Under the pieces are notes generated by a model, which was not told where the DNA came from, ran no database searches, and was given only the letters and a program-made list of their open reading frames with translations. A program made the translations under genes and the position numbers. From positions 1-36,944 of the forward strand of contig UQSC01000006.1 in NCBI GenBank assembly GCA_900543615.1: a stretch of 36,944 nucleotides of DNA, read 5' to 3'. Shown piece by piece: positions 7,860 to 16,778 of this stretch (the stretch's first letter is position 1; every line of letters begins with the position of its first letter). The DNA comes from an uncultured Collinsella sp. Its GTDB lineage: Bacteria; Actinomycetota; Coriobacteriia; Coriobacteriales; Coriobacteriaceae.

Positions 7860-8504
7860 CTAGCCCTTTCGCGCGACCAGATGCGCGCGGAATCCCTTCT
7901 GTGCCTCGAGCTTGAGCGGGGTGAGCCCGAATTCCTCGACGAGCGCGCGTAGCTCGGACAGCTTGAGGATGCTCACGTCGCCATGGCCCAAGAGGCGTGC
8001 CAGCGGTAGCTCGATGTTGTTCATGAGCCAGACCGCGACATCGTTCGAGGTGTAGTCGCGAAGGACCAGTCGCCCGCCGGGCCGAAGGACGCGTGCCACC
8101 TCGGCGAAAAACCTCTCCGGATGCGGGTAGTGGTGGAAGCTGTTGGAGCAGAGCACGGCGTCGAAGCTCCGGGGCTCGAAGGGCAGTGCCTCCGCGTCTC
8201 CGACGACAAAGCTGACGTTATCGAGCTGCTTTGCCCGAGCGACGTCGATCATCCCGGGTGTGAGGTCGAGTCCAGTCAAGTGCTTGCTGGGGTACCGGGC
8301 GTGGAGCAGTTCTAGGACGGCTCCGGTTCCACAGCCCACGTCGAGCGCGTCCTCGAACGGTTCGAGCTCAAGCTCCTCGAGCATTTGCGGATAGTCGTCC
8401 TTGCACATCTCGTAAATGCCGGCATGGCCGGATTCGTAGACCTTTGCCGCCTCGGTGAACTCCTTGATGGAGAGCTGCTTGAGCTCCTCTGCCGATCTTG
8501 CCAT
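7860..8504 (-). CDS. Class I SAM-dependent methyltransferase (UbiE/Methyltransf_11 type)
   Basis: The 214-residue enzyme shows motif I DVGCGTG at 55-61, an acidic residue ending strand 2 (LTGLDLTPGM), motif II/III VVGDAEALPF, a catalytic-loop region CSNSFHHYPHPE, and the post-motif LRPGGRLVLRD. The methyl acceptor is unknown; YP-type small-molecule or quinone methylation are possibilities. The frame extends upstream to 8741, but AAGGAG four bases before the ATG at 8504 (MARSAEEL) and loss of family similarity upstream fix this start. The FtsX gene lies upstream in the same direction, behind a strong terminator, so this is probably a separate transcript. Confidence 0.88.
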   Translation of the reverse strand: MARSAEELKQLSIKEFTEAAKVYESGHAGIYEMCKDDYPQMLEELELEPFEDALDVGCGTGAVLELLHARYPSKHLTGLDLTPGMIDVARAKQLDNVSFVVGDAEALPFEPRSFDAVLCSNSFHHYPHPERFFAEVARVLRPGGRLVLRDYTSNDVAVWLMNNIELPLARLLGHGDVSILKLSELRALVEEFGLTPLKLEAQKGFRAHLVARKG

Positions 8505-8573
8505 GGGTCTCCTTCTGTTCGGGGAAGTCTGACGTTGCGCGCGTTTGCCCACGTCGGGCCTGGCGGGCAAATA

Positions 8574-8611
8574 ACGCGGGGGCACCCTTCCTTCGGTTCG
8601 TGCCCCCGCGT
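8574..8611 (-). terminator. Terminator after the FtsX-type permease gene
   Basis: A perfect 12-bp stem (ACGCGGGGGCAC / GTGCCCCCGCGT) with a 14-nt loop begins 13 bases past the stop at 8624. On the minus strand it is followed by TATTTG. Confidence 0.7.
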
Positions 8612-8623
8612 GCGGGCGGTTCT

Positions 8624-11290
8624 CTATTCCTGGACCTTCAGCGCCTCGGAGAGGCTCACGCGCTTGATGGAGCGCGTGTGTAGCAGCGCCACGACCAGGT
8701 AGGTCGCAAAGCCAATGCCGACGCATGCAGCCATAGACCAAGCGGGCACGTAGATCTCAATATTGCCGTTGTAGGCGAGCAACATCATGCGGAAGATGGC
8801 CGTGAGCGAGCCAATGATGACCGGCAGGCTCAGCACGAGCGACGCCACCACGCACAGCGTGATCGAGCGGATGTACAGATGCGAGATCTCGCCATCGCGA
8901 TAGCCAAAGACCTTCATGTAGCTAATCGAACGGGCGCTGTGGTCGATCACAACCTTGGTCAGCAGGTACATAAACAGCAGGAAGATAAACACCGCGAGCC
9001 CGACCATCATGCCGATCATTTTGCTCATCATGCCGATGAACTGGTCGCCCACGGCGCGCATGTCGTCGGGCGTGGTGTCGCCGGCAAAGTAGCGCGCGTC
9101 GAGGTCGAGCTTCTCGTCGCTCACATAGCCGTTAAAGTAGGCGGCGTCGTTGTCGAACAGCTCGTTAAAGTCTTCGATACTCATATAGATATTCATGTCC
9201 GACTTGGAGCCCCAGGCACAGTCCTTGCCCACGTACTCAAAGGAATAATTCTCGCCCTCGTACTTGTCGCCGAGCGTGACCTTCTGGCCCTCGCTCCAGC
9301 CAAACTTATCGAGCAGGCCGCCGCCAAAGACGACGTGTCCGTCGCCGATGTTGAGGCCCTTCCAGTAGCGCGAGTTTGCCGAGATGCCGTAGACAGAAAT
9401 CGTCTCCTCGCCATTACCATCGCCGCGGTCGTATTGCAGCTGGCAAACGGCATATTTCTCGGCCTGCGCGATTGCGCCCGCGCCGTTGTCGGTCGTATTG
9501 ACCGGGTGGATATCGTCGTTGTCAGTCTCGATCTTAGAGGCCTTGTCGATCAGGTCGATGGCCTCATCGCGGTTGCAGCCGAGAGCATCGGCAAGATCGT
9601 CAAGGCGCGCGTAGAGCGCATCCTTCTTGTCCTGGACCTTGGCAAGCGCGTCCTGCGCCGCGGCCAGGCTCTCGGCAGACGGAGATGCGGTCGCGGCATC
9701 GGCCGCCGCCTGCGCCGCATCGGCCGCGTCGTCAAGCTCGTCATCGGCATCCTGGGCGGCAGAAAGCAGCGCGCCGTCAACCGACTGCAAGCGCTCGAGT
9801 GCCGACCACTGCTCGCGCTCCTCGGCAGTGCCCTCGAGCTCCAGTGACGCCTTGAGTGTGTACTGATGCTGGGCGACCAGGCTCGTCTCGAGGTTGTCCG
9901 CGTAATGCGTCATCGCGGGCAAAATCGCCAGGCCAAAGAGCAGCAGCAGCGAGGCAAACGCAATGCCCACGAAGAGCGTGGCGAAGTTGCCCAGGTTGCG
10001 CAGGAAGACGCGCAGGCGAAAGCGCGAGACAAAGCCCATGCGCTCCGGCAGCTGCATGCCGCGCTTGGTGCCCGATTTGCCGCTCGCCTCGTGACGAAGG
10101 AACCGCAACGGCGTCTTGCCCATCTTGCGAAGCAGGCCCACCAGCGTGATGAGAATGAGCGCGGCGGCGGGAACCACGGCGCACTTCACAAAGATCTCCC
10201 AGCTCCAGTACACCTGGAAGGGCGGCAGGCTGTACGAGCCGTAATAGAGGCCGCGCATGGGCTCGGTAAAGAACGCAACGCCGAGCGCGGTACCCAAAAG
10301 TGCCGCGAGCACACCTACGATGGCGGGAAGCGCCAGGTAGTGCAGCACGATCTCGCGACGGCGATAGCCGCTGGCGAGCAGCGTGCCGATGATGGCACTC
10401 TCCTCCTCGATGGTGGCGTCGGTAAGCACCACAAAGACAAACGCCATGATCACGATGATGATGTCGAGCAACGTCATCCACATCATGGAGTCGCCGTCCA
10501 CGTCGTCGCGCGCATAGCCAATGCCTTGATTGGAATCGGCATCGATCAGATCGTCCACGCGCGCATCGGCGTCGGTCAGCGCCTCGACCATATCCTGCTC
10601 CGCATCGATGCGATCCGCAGTGGGGAGGTCGCGATCGGCAAAGGTAAAGGAGTAGGTGTAGGCGGGTGCGCCGCCGGCGTCCTCAAGCGCGGCAAAACCG
10701 GCGTCGGTGACCTCGGCGACACCATACGTGATGGTGTTCACCGTAAAGTCCGAATTGTCGAGGAACAACGCCTGGCTATCGGGCTGCGTCATGATGCCGC
10801 AGATGGTGTAGGTGCGGCCCTCAAGCTCGACCTTATCGCCGATAGCGAGGTCGTTGTTGGTGGCAAAGACGCGGTCGATGGCCACCTCGTCGTCCGCCTT
10901 GGGCTGCCTGCCCTCACAGTAGGACGCGATATCGACCTTGGTGCGGTGCGCATAGGTGCGCAGCGTGCGCTTGGTGCCGTCGTCGCCGGCGGTCTTTTTG
11001 ATGATGGCGTCGATGGAGAAATTCTTGTAGAGCGTGACGCCACCGACGTCGCCGGCTGCATCCTCGGCGGCCTTGAGCTGGTCTTTGGTAGCCTCGAAGG
11101 AGGTGGTCACGCGGCCGTCCTCAATCGTGTACTCGTCGCGCATGTCGTCGATGAGGCAGCCGATGGAATGCGCCGCGAGCAAAAATCCCGACGTGAGGGC
11201 GATGCTTCCGCACATGAGCAAAAAGATGCCCAGGTACTTACCGATATTGCGGCGCAGCTCGCGCGGGAGTCGTTTTGCGAGAGGCGTCAT
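8624..11290 (-). CDS. FtsX-type ABC transporter permease with extracellular coiled coil
   Basis: The 888-residue protein has eight predicted membrane helices (about 20-42, 270-291, 318-343, 367-388, 437-460, 757-780, 806-832, 851-871). Two large external domains lie between helices 1-2 (about 45-268, MacB-PCD-like) and 5-6 (about 462-755). FtsX cores are seen as EEESAIIGTLLASGYRRREI and ISYMKVFGYRDGEI. Residues ~505-585 are Ala/Asp-rich and likely a coiled-coil hairpin reaching into the wall. The start at 11290 follows AGGCGG and lies eight bases after the ATPase stop; the longer frame to 11359 overlaps that gene. The arrangement fits MacB/BceB-like mechanotransmission or lipid/peptide handling; the substrate is unknown. 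Confidence 0.88.
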   Translation of the reverse strand: MTPLAKRLPRELRRNIGKYLGIFLLMCGSIALTSGFLLAAHSIGCLIDDMRDEYTIEDGRVTTSFEATKDQLKAAEDAAGDVGGVTLYKNFSIDAIIKKTAGDDGTKRTLRTYAHRTKVDIASYCEGRQPKADDEVAIDRVFATNNDLAIGDKVELEGRTYTICGIMTQPDSQALFLDNSDFTVNTITYGVAEVTDAGFAALEDAGGAPAYTYSFTFADRDLPTADRIDAEQDMVEALTDADARVDDLIDADSNQGIGYARDDVDGDSMMWMTLLDIIIVIMAFVFVVLTDATIEEESAIIGTLLASGYRRREIVLHYLALPAIVGVLAALLGTALGVAFFTEPMRGLYYGSYSLPPFQVYWSWEIFVKCAVVPAAALILITLVGLLRKMGKTPLRFLRHEASGKSGTKRGMQLPERMGFVSRFRLRVFLRNLGNFATLFVGIAFASLLLLFGLAILPAMTHYADNLETSLVAQHQYTLKASLELEGTAEEREQWSALERLQSVDGALLSAAQDADDELDDAADAAQAAADAATASPSAESLAAAQDALAKVQDKKDALYARLDDLADALGCNRDEAIDLIDKASKIETDNDDIHPVNTTDNGAGAIAQAEKYAVCQLQYDRGDGNGEETISVYGISANSRYWKGLNIGDGHVVFGGGLLDKFGWSEGQKVTLGDKYEGENYSFEYVGKDCAWGSKSDMNIYMSIEDFNELFDNDAAYFNGYVSDEKLDLDARYFAGDTTPDDMRAVGDQFIGMMSKMIGMMVGLAVFIFLLFMYLLTKVVIDHSARSISYMKVFGYRDGEISHLYIRSITLCVVASLVLSLPVIIGSLTAIFRMMLLAYNGNIEIYVPAWSMAACVGIGFATYLVVALLHTRSIKRVSLSEALKVQE

Positions 11291-11298
11291 GGCGCCGC

Positions 11299-12012
11299 CT
11301 ACCAATCGAGCTCGGCGGCCGCGACGGGCGACTCGTTGAGCTCGTCCTCGACGATGCACCCGTCGCGCAAGCGCAGCACGCGATTGGCCATGCGCGCGAT
11401 GGCGGCGTTGTGGGTGACAATGATGATGGTGCAGCCGTAAGTGCGGTTGACGTCCTCCATGAGCTGCAGAATTTCCTTGGATGTCTTGTAGTCGAGCGCG
11501 CCCGTGGGCTCATCGCACAGCAGCAGGCCCGGATTTTTGACGAGCGCACGGCCGATGGCGCAGCGCTGCTGCTGGCCGCCTGAGACCTGGCGCGGAAACT
11601 TGTTGCGGTGCTCGTAGAGGTCCAGCGAGCGCAGCAGATCGTCGACGTCGAGCGGTTTTTTGGACAGGTGCGCCGTGACCTCGATGTTTTCCTTGATGGT
11701 AAGGTCGGGCACCAGGTTGTAGAACTGGAAGACAAAGCCCAGCTCGCGGCGTCGGTACTCGCCCAGATCGGCGGGCTTGAGCGCCGTGAGATCGCAGCCG
11801 TCCACCATGATGGAGCCGCCGTCGGCATCCTCCAGGCCGCCGATCAGGTTGAGAAAGGTCGACTTGCCCGAGCCCGAGGGCCCCAGCATGACGCAGATCT
11901 CGCCGCGGTTGATGGACGTGTCGATGCCATCGAGTACCGTCAGGCGCGCATCACCGTCGCCGTAGTGCTTCTTGAGCCCCTTGACCTGGACGTAGGCTTG
12001 CTTCGTCGCCAT
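11299..12012 (-). CDS. ABC transporter ATP-binding protein, MacB/LolD type
   Basis: The 237-residue ATPase is complete: Walker A GPSGSGKST at 44-52, Q-loop Gln96 in FVFQFYNLVP, signature VSGGQQQR at 143-150, Walker B LLLCDEP with Glu168, D-loop ALD and switch His201 in VTHN. FNLVP-like text after the Q-loop is typical of MacB/LolD ATPases that drive FtsX-fold permeases. Its partner starts eight bases downstream. An ATG four codons upstream overlaps the GGGGGA ribosome site, so 12012 is chosen. A 93-base AT-richer gap precedes it, so it may have its own promoter and not depend on the upstream ABC-2 genes. Confidence 0.9.
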   Translation of the reverse strand: MATKQAYVQVKGLKKHYGDGDARLTVLDGIDTSINRGEICVMLGPSGSGKSTFLNLIGGLEDADGGSIMVDGCDLTALKPADLGEYRRRELGFVFQFYNLVPDLTIKENIEVTAHLSKKPLDVDDLLRSLDLYEHRNKFPRQVSGGQQQRCAIGRALVKNPGLLLCDEPTGALDYKTSKEILQLMEDVNRTYGCTIIIVTHNAAIARMANRVLRLRDGCIVEDELNESPVAAAELDW

Positions 12013-12105
12013 GCTATCCCCCATTGTTAGCCTATTGCTACTTTATGATCGTAATAGTAAACCTTGGCGAACTATTTTGGAGCGAGGCCTGGATTTTATT
12101 TCAGG

Positions 12106-13311
12106 CTAGGCGCGGGATTTGTTGTGGGCGAGGGCTAGGCCTGCGGCGGCGATGGCCACGGCAAAGAGCACCGTGACGCCCAGGTCGCAGACAATGTCGC
12201 CCAGCACGGCGGACGTCAAATCCGAGGCGAGCGCCTTGCCAATCGCGTCGTTCACCCAATACGTCGGCACAAAGTGCGCCACCGTCTGCACGGCCGAGCC
12301 CATCAGCGACAGCGGCATCCAAGCGCCGCCCAAAAACGTCATGAGCATGCCGAGCAGGTTGCCCACGCCATTGAGCAGCTCCTCGCGCGCACCCAGGCTC
12401 GAAAGGGCAAAGCCAACGGCCAGTGGCGTCAGCGCTAGGGCAAACGTTGCCGCCAGCGCCAGGCACACGCGGCCCACGCCGACCTCGGCAACCGCGCTGG
12501 CAAAGCCCACGACGCCCATCATGCTCGACACAAACCAGATACAGACGGTGAGCACGGCGGCGGCCGCAAACACGGCAAGCGAACGCTGGTGATCGGAGAT
12601 TGGGCCGGCATCCATGCGGCGCACGCGCTCGGGCTCGTTCATGCCCGAAAACACCAAGCCCACCGACACGATGACCGACGAGATAATCGCGTACGCGCCA
12701 AAGTTGAAGTACGACTCGAGCGTGGCGGCAGCAGCCGAGTCGACCTTGACCCGCTCGATCTGGACCTCCGCGCGCTTTGCAGCGGCATGTTCGGCGGCCT
12801 TGGCAACGTCGCCGTTGGAGGCAGTGGGCTCAAGTGCGGCTGCAGCGCCCGCGAGCGAGATCCAGCGCGAAGCCTCGGCAGACGAAAGCGCCGCCGCCAT
12901 GGTGCCGGCACCGTAGGTCACATCGAGCTTGGGCAGGGACTCCCCCGCGCGGGCAGCCGCGACCAGGTCGTCCTCGAACCCCTCCGGGATAAAGAACACG
13001 CAGTCGGCGCTGCCCTTGGCGCTGTTGCTCTTGGAGAGCGCGTCCGCAAGGTCGTACGTGTCATCGCCGACGCCCGTGACCAGGTCAAACCGCGAACCTA
13101 GGTGCTTGGTGAGCGCACGTGAAAGATCACTGCCATCGCGGTCGACCACGATCACGTTGGCGTCGTAGGGCTTGTACTCGGTGAGCTGCGACGAGTTCCA
13201 GCTCACCGATGCCGCGATGAATACGCCCATCAGCGAAATGAACACCGTGTAGATGAGCAGGTAGAACGGGTGAGCGAGCGCCATGCGAAGCGCGGTCTTA
13301 AAGGTGCTCAT
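12106..13311 (-). CDS. ABC-2 type transporter permease (second of pair)
   Basis: The 401-residue protein has a cytoplasmic N-terminus, one helix at about 16-38, a ~160-residue external domain (starting SWNSSQLTEYKPYDAN, with VIVVDRDGSDLSRALTKHLG) and five C-terminal helices from about 205. This is the Yhg/ABC2_membrane_3 plan. AAGGAG five bases before the ATG at 13311 decides the start, giving a 14-base overlap with the upstream permease. The two permeases share architecture but little sequence and probably form a heterodimer driven by the DrrA-type ATPase. The helix AAFLGGAWMPLSLMG-like region (FLGGAWMPLS) resembles drug and antibiotic exporters. Confidence 0.85.
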   Translation of the reverse strand: MSTFKTALRMALAHPFYLLIYTVFISLMGVFIAASVSWNSSQLTEYKPYDANVIVVDRDGSDLSRALTKHLGSRFDLVTGVGDDTYDLADALSKSNSAKGSADCVFFIPEGFEDDLVAAARAGESLPKLDVTYGAGTMAAALSSAEASRWISLAGAAAALEPTASNGDVAKAAEHAAAKRAEVQIERVKVDSAAAATLESYFNFGAYAIISSVIVSVGLVFSGMNEPERVRRMDAGPISDHQRSLAVFAAAAVLTVCIWFVSSMMGVVGFASAVAEVGVGRVCLALAATFALALTPLAVGFALSSLGAREELLNGVGNLLGMLMTFLGGAWMPLSLMGSAVQTVAHFVPTYWVNDAIGKALASDLTSAVLGDIVCDLGVTVLFAVAIAAAGLALAHNKSRA

Positions 13312-14485
13312 AGCGGCTCCTTCCAAAGATCAGCGTGGCGGCGGCAACGAACAGCAGTGCCATGAGGACCAGTGCGCCGGCGCGAACGGCAAAAGGATCC
13401 AGGTCCTCAAAGAAATACAGGCGGTTGAACATGTCGCAGATGAGCTTGACGGGGTTGAGCCAGCACTCGGCCGGACAGGCGCGGGCGACGTCGTCGGCAA
13501 GCGCCATCGCCGGTTCGCCGTAGAGCCCAGCGAACAAAGCGCACGTGGTGGCAAAGCCTGTGAGGATGCCCGACCTGGATGCCTTGCCGCCCTTAACGGG
13601 AAGCGTGCCCACAAAGAGTCCCAAGCCCGTGGCGGCAAGCGCGGAAGCGGCACCGCCCACCAGACACAGCCCCTCGCGCCCGCCAAAGTCGACGCCCACA
13701 ACCAGGCGCACGTAGCCGATCGCGATCGCCATCGAGGCAAAGGAGACCAGCCACGAGCCCACAAAGATACCGGCCAGCGACGCCGTTTTGGAAAGACCGC
13801 CCGCGCAGCGGCGCGCGCCAAGGCCCGACAGATTGGGCTGCAGATCGACGACGCTCAAGGCGGCAAACTCCGCAGACATCATCGCGACCAGGCCAAAGAG
13901 CGCGTAATAGTAGATGACCGTGCCATCGGGCGTGGTGCGTGTCAGGCTTACGCGGCGGGTGCCGCCCTCGAGCGACAGGGCGCGCGCAACCGCCTCCGGG
14001 TCGGCGAGCGCCGCCGGGTTGTCCTGGGCAATCTGAGACATGAGCTCGGCATTTTGTGTATACGAGCTTGCCACCGTCTCCAGAATGCTGCGGTCGGTGA
14101 GCACCGTTGAGGCACGCGAGCTGTCGTAGCTCGACAGCAACGTGAGCTTGGGTGCGCCCGCGTCGTCGACCGTATAGATGCCCGCGACCTCGCCGGCCTT
14201 AAGCACACGGTTCGCATCGGCTGCGTCGTCGCACTCGTGGATCTCGAGCAGCTGATTGTCGCTCTCCTTGGCAAGCGACGTCGCCACGTCCTTAAAGGTC
14301 GAGGCGTCCCAGGCCTCGTCCGCTATGACGGCAACCGGTACCGGGTCGACCGTGCCGTCGGAGCCCAGATTCGCAAACATAAACATGAACATCGTGGAAA
14401 GTGCGATGGGAAAGAGAGCGCCCCAGACCCACGTGCTCGGCCGGCGCAGCAGCGTCTTGACCGTAGTGATGATGGTGTTGAACAT
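13298..14485 (-). CDS. ABC-2 type transporter permease (first of pair)
   Basis: The 395-residue protein starts MFNTIITTVKTLLRRPSTW with one helix at about 19-39. An external domain (about 42-205) carries VPVAVIADEAWDASTFKDVA, the usual N-terminal fold of ABC2_membrane_3 exporters. Helices follow from about 208 to the end. The gene begins nine bases after the ATPase and overlaps the next permease. Together with the flanking genes it makes an ATPase-permease-permease exporter. The substrate is unknown; the adjacent NarL-type two-component system suggests induction by an envelope-active compound. Confidence 0.85.
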   Translation of the reverse strand: MFNTIITTVKTLLRRPSTWVWGALFPIALSTMFMFMFANLGSDGTVDPVPVAVIADEAWDASTFKDVATSLAKESDNQLLEIHECDDAADANRVLKAGEVAGIYTVDDAGAPKLTLLSSYDSSRASTVLTDRSILETVASSYTQNAELMSQIAQDNPAALADPEAVARALSLEGGTRRVSLTRTTPDGTVIYYYALFGLVAMMSAEFAALSVVDLQPNLSGLGARRCAGGLSKTASLAGIFVGSWLVSFASMAIAIGYVRLVVGVDFGGREGLCLVGGAASALAATGLGLFVGTLPVKGGKASRSGILTGFATTCALFAGLYGEPAMALADDVARACPAECWLNPVKLICDMFNRLYFFEDLDPFAVRAGALVLMALLFVAAATLIFGRSRYEHL

Positions 14486-14494
14486 GACTGCCCC

Positions 14495-15433
14495 CTAGTC
14501 GCGCAGCTCGCGGCCGGTGATCTCGAGGAACACGTCGTTGAGGGTCGGTGGCTCGCTCCACACGCGGCCGAGCGCAACGTCGGCAGCGCGCAACGTGTCG
14601 AGGATGTCGACCAAATTGTGCGGGCTCGCTTCGCAGGTGCAGACGAGCTCGCCGCCGGACAGCTCAACCGAAAGCACATGCTCGAGGGCGCGCAGCCGCT
14701 CGACCGTGGCGGTCTCGACGGCGCCGACCTCGACAGTCACGCGCTCGCCCATCTGAATCATGCGTTTGAGCTCGTCGTTGGTGCCCTGCGCCAGCACGCG
14801 GCCGCCGTCCATGATCATGATGCGGCTGCAGATCTGCTCGACTTCCTCCATGTAATGGCTGGTATACACCACCGTGGCGCCCTCGTCGCGCAGGCGGCAG
14901 ATGCCCTCCAGGATGGCGTTGCGGCTCTGCGGGTCGACCGCCACCGTGGGCTCGTCAAAAAAGATGAGCTCGGGCTTGTGCGCGATGCCGCAGGCGATGT
15001 TGAGGCGTCGCGCCAGGCCGCCCGAGAGCTTGCCGGGGCGGAACTTGGCAAAGTCGCCCAGGCCGACAAAGTCGATGGCCTCGTCGACCAGCGCGCGGCG
15101 GCGCTTGCGGTCGTTGACGTAGAGGCTGCAGAAATAGTCGATGTTCTCGCGCACCGTGAGCTCGTCGAATACCGCCACCTGCTGCGGCACCACGCCGATG
15201 CGGCGCTTGAGGTCGTAGCGGGCGGGCGTCATGGGTTCGCCGAACAGCTCGATGGTGCCTTTGTCGTAGGCAAGCAGCTGTAAAATGCAGTTGATGGACG
15301 TGGTCTTGCCCGAGCCGTTGGGGCCCAGCAGGCCAAAGATCTCGCCGGGGGCGATGCTCAGGTTAAAGTGGTCGAGCGCGATAAGATCGTCGTAGCGCTT
15401 GACGAGGTTTTCGACGTGGACGATGTCTGTCAT
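14495..15433 (-). CDS. ABC transporter ATP-binding protein, DrrA-like
   Basis: The 312-residue protein has Walker A GPNGSGKTT at 37-45, Q-loop in VVPQQVAVFDELTV, signature LSGGLARR at 136-143, Walker B LIFFDEP with Glu161, and His193 in YTSHYMEE. After residue ~215 a ~95-residue C-terminal domain (GERVTVEVG, LVDILDTLRAADVALG, PPTLNDVFLEITGRELRD) is typical of DrrA/CcmA/NatA ATPases that work with ABC-2 permeases. The frame opens at 15499, but MTDIVHVENLVKRY at 15433, with AAGG upstream, is the family start. It heads the ABC-2 exporter genes and lies 199 bases from the divergent histidine kinase start. Confidence 0.9.
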   Translation of the reverse strand: MTDIVHVENLVKRYDDLIALDHFNLSIAPGEIFGLLGPNGSGKTTSINCILQLLAYDKGTIELFGEPMTPARYDLKRRIGVVPQQVAVFDELTVRENIDYFCSLYVNDRKRRRALVDEAIDFVGLGDFAKFRPGKLSGGLARRLNIACGIAHKPELIFFDEPTVAVDPQSRNAILEGICRLRDEGATVVYTSHYMEEVEQICSRIMIMDGGRVLAQGTNDELKRMIQMGERVTVEVGAVETATVERLRALEHVLSVELSGGELVCTCEASPHNLVDILDTLRAADVALGRVWSEPPTLNDVFLEITGRELRD

Positions 15434-15620
15434 GAGGCGGCCCTTCTGTTGCTTGCGGCCCGGTACGATTGCATCATCGCAGGAGCGGACGGCGCGCACC
15501 AGTGAGCTTTGTCACGAGTGCGGGGGCTCGGTCGCGTGGCCCGCTGACGCGACCGCCCCACCGTGCGGGAGGAATGTCACGGTTGTGCTAGGCGGCCCCT
15601 CCACCACGCGCAGCTTCGCG

Positions 15621-15626
15621 TACAAT
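15621..15626 (+). promoter_or_regulatory. -10 element placing transcription start at or next to the kinase ATG
   Basis: TACAAT ends six bases before the ATG at 15633, so transcription would begin at or one base from the start codon. There is no Shine-Dalgarno before that ATG. This is the arrangement of leaderless actinobacterial genes. No clear -35 is present. Confidence 0.4.
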
Positions 15627-15632
15627 ACCCGT

Positions 15633-16778
15633 ATGAACAGGCTTTTCGACAAATCGATCGTGCTGGCGTGCTGTATTGCGGCCGCCATGGGTCTTGCCGT
15701 GGACGCTCGTCTGGTTGTGGCGTTTTGCCTTGGCGTTATTGCCACCTCACTGGCCGAGGTCGCACAGGGAAACCGCGCCCGCCGTGTGAGTGAGGCCGCG
15801 AGCTACGCCTGCATCATCGCGGCCGTCTTCGTGCCGCCGTTTGTGCCGTTTGCGCCTCTCGCCTTCTATGACATCGCGCGGCGCGTGCGCCGTGAGCACG
15901 CCTGGGTCGCGCTGGGCATTGGCTCCGCTTTTGCCTTTGCGCTCGTCGCAGACCTTCGCGGCGGCGCGCTCACCACCCGAACGCTGCTGCTAACCGCCAT
16001 CCTTTCGATCGCCACCACGTTGCTGTCGCTGCGCACCGCGCAGCTGGAGCGCGAACAGGAACGCATGCGCCGCACCCGCGACAAGCTGCAAGAACGCGCC
16101 CTGGCACTCGAGGCGCGCAACCGCGACCTCGCCGACCGCCAGGACTACGAAGTCGAGCTCGCGATGCTCGCCGAACGCGCCCGTATCGCGCGCGAGATCC
16201 ACGATAACGTGGGCCACCAGCTCACGCGCGCCTCGCTTCAAGCCGAGGCCCTGCGCATGGTCCATGCCGATGAGCCCGGCGTCGCCGCCGATTTCGCCGA
16301 CGTCAAACGCACAGTTGACGAGGCGCTCCAGCTCGTGCGCGCCAGCGTCCACGCGCTCAACGACAATGCGACTGACCTCTCCGTGCAGCTCGAGCGCATC
16401 GTTGAAGGCGCACGCTCGGACAGCGGCCCGCAGATTGAGCTTGAAGTTATGGCCGAACATGCGCCCGCAAACGTCGCCAACTGCTTTGCAGCGGTCCTGC
16501 GCGAAGCGCTCTCCAATACCATGCGCCACGCTTGCGCCCAGACCGTCACCGTACGGTGCATGGAGCATCCGTCGTTTTACCAGCTCATTGTTACCGACGA
16601 TGGCGTGGGTGAGGTCCAAGCAAGCGGCCGCGGCACCGCGGAGGGCATGGGGCTCGCCTCCATGCGCGAGCGCATCGAGGCGCTTGGCGGCACCTTCACC
16701 GCCGGCCCGCGTGCCGGCGCCGGCGGCTGGCGTGTGTTTGCCACCGTTCCCAAACAGCAAGGAGATGAGGGCCGATGA
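15633..16778 (+). CDS. NarL-family sensor histidine kinase
   Basis: The 381-residue protein has an N-terminal membrane sensor of about five hydrophobic segments (residues ~8-130) with almost no external domain. A charged linker (about 135-170) follows, then a HisKA_3 dimerization domain with phospho-acceptor His190 in AREIHDNVGHQLT. The HATPase domain has N-box Asn295 (REALSNTMRHA), DDGVG at 322-326 and GMGLASMRERIEALGG. This is the LiaS/DesK/NarX class. Small intramembrane sensors of this type often detect cell-envelope stress. The coding frame is open further upstream (to 15399), but MNRLFDKS is the plausible start. The stop overlaps the response regulator (ATGA). It is divergent from the exporter genes, its likely targets. 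Confidence 0.9.
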   Translation: MNRLFDKSIVLACCIAAAMGLAVDARLVVAFCLGVIATSLAEVAQGNRARRVSEAASYACIIAAVFVPPFVPFAPLAFYDIARRVRREHAWVALGIGSAFAFALVADLRGGALTTRTLLLTAILSIATTLLSLRTAQLEREQERMRRTRDKLQERALALEARNRDLADRQDYEVELAMLAERARIAREIHDNVGHQLTRASLQAEALRMVHADEPGVAADFADVKRTVDEALQLVRASVHALNDNATDLSVQLERIVEGARSDSGPQIELEVMAEHAPANVANCFAAVLREALSNTMRHACAQTVTVRCMEHPSFYQLIVTDDGVGEVQASGRGTAEGMGLASMRERIEALGGTFTAGPRAGAGGWRVFATVPKQQGDEGR

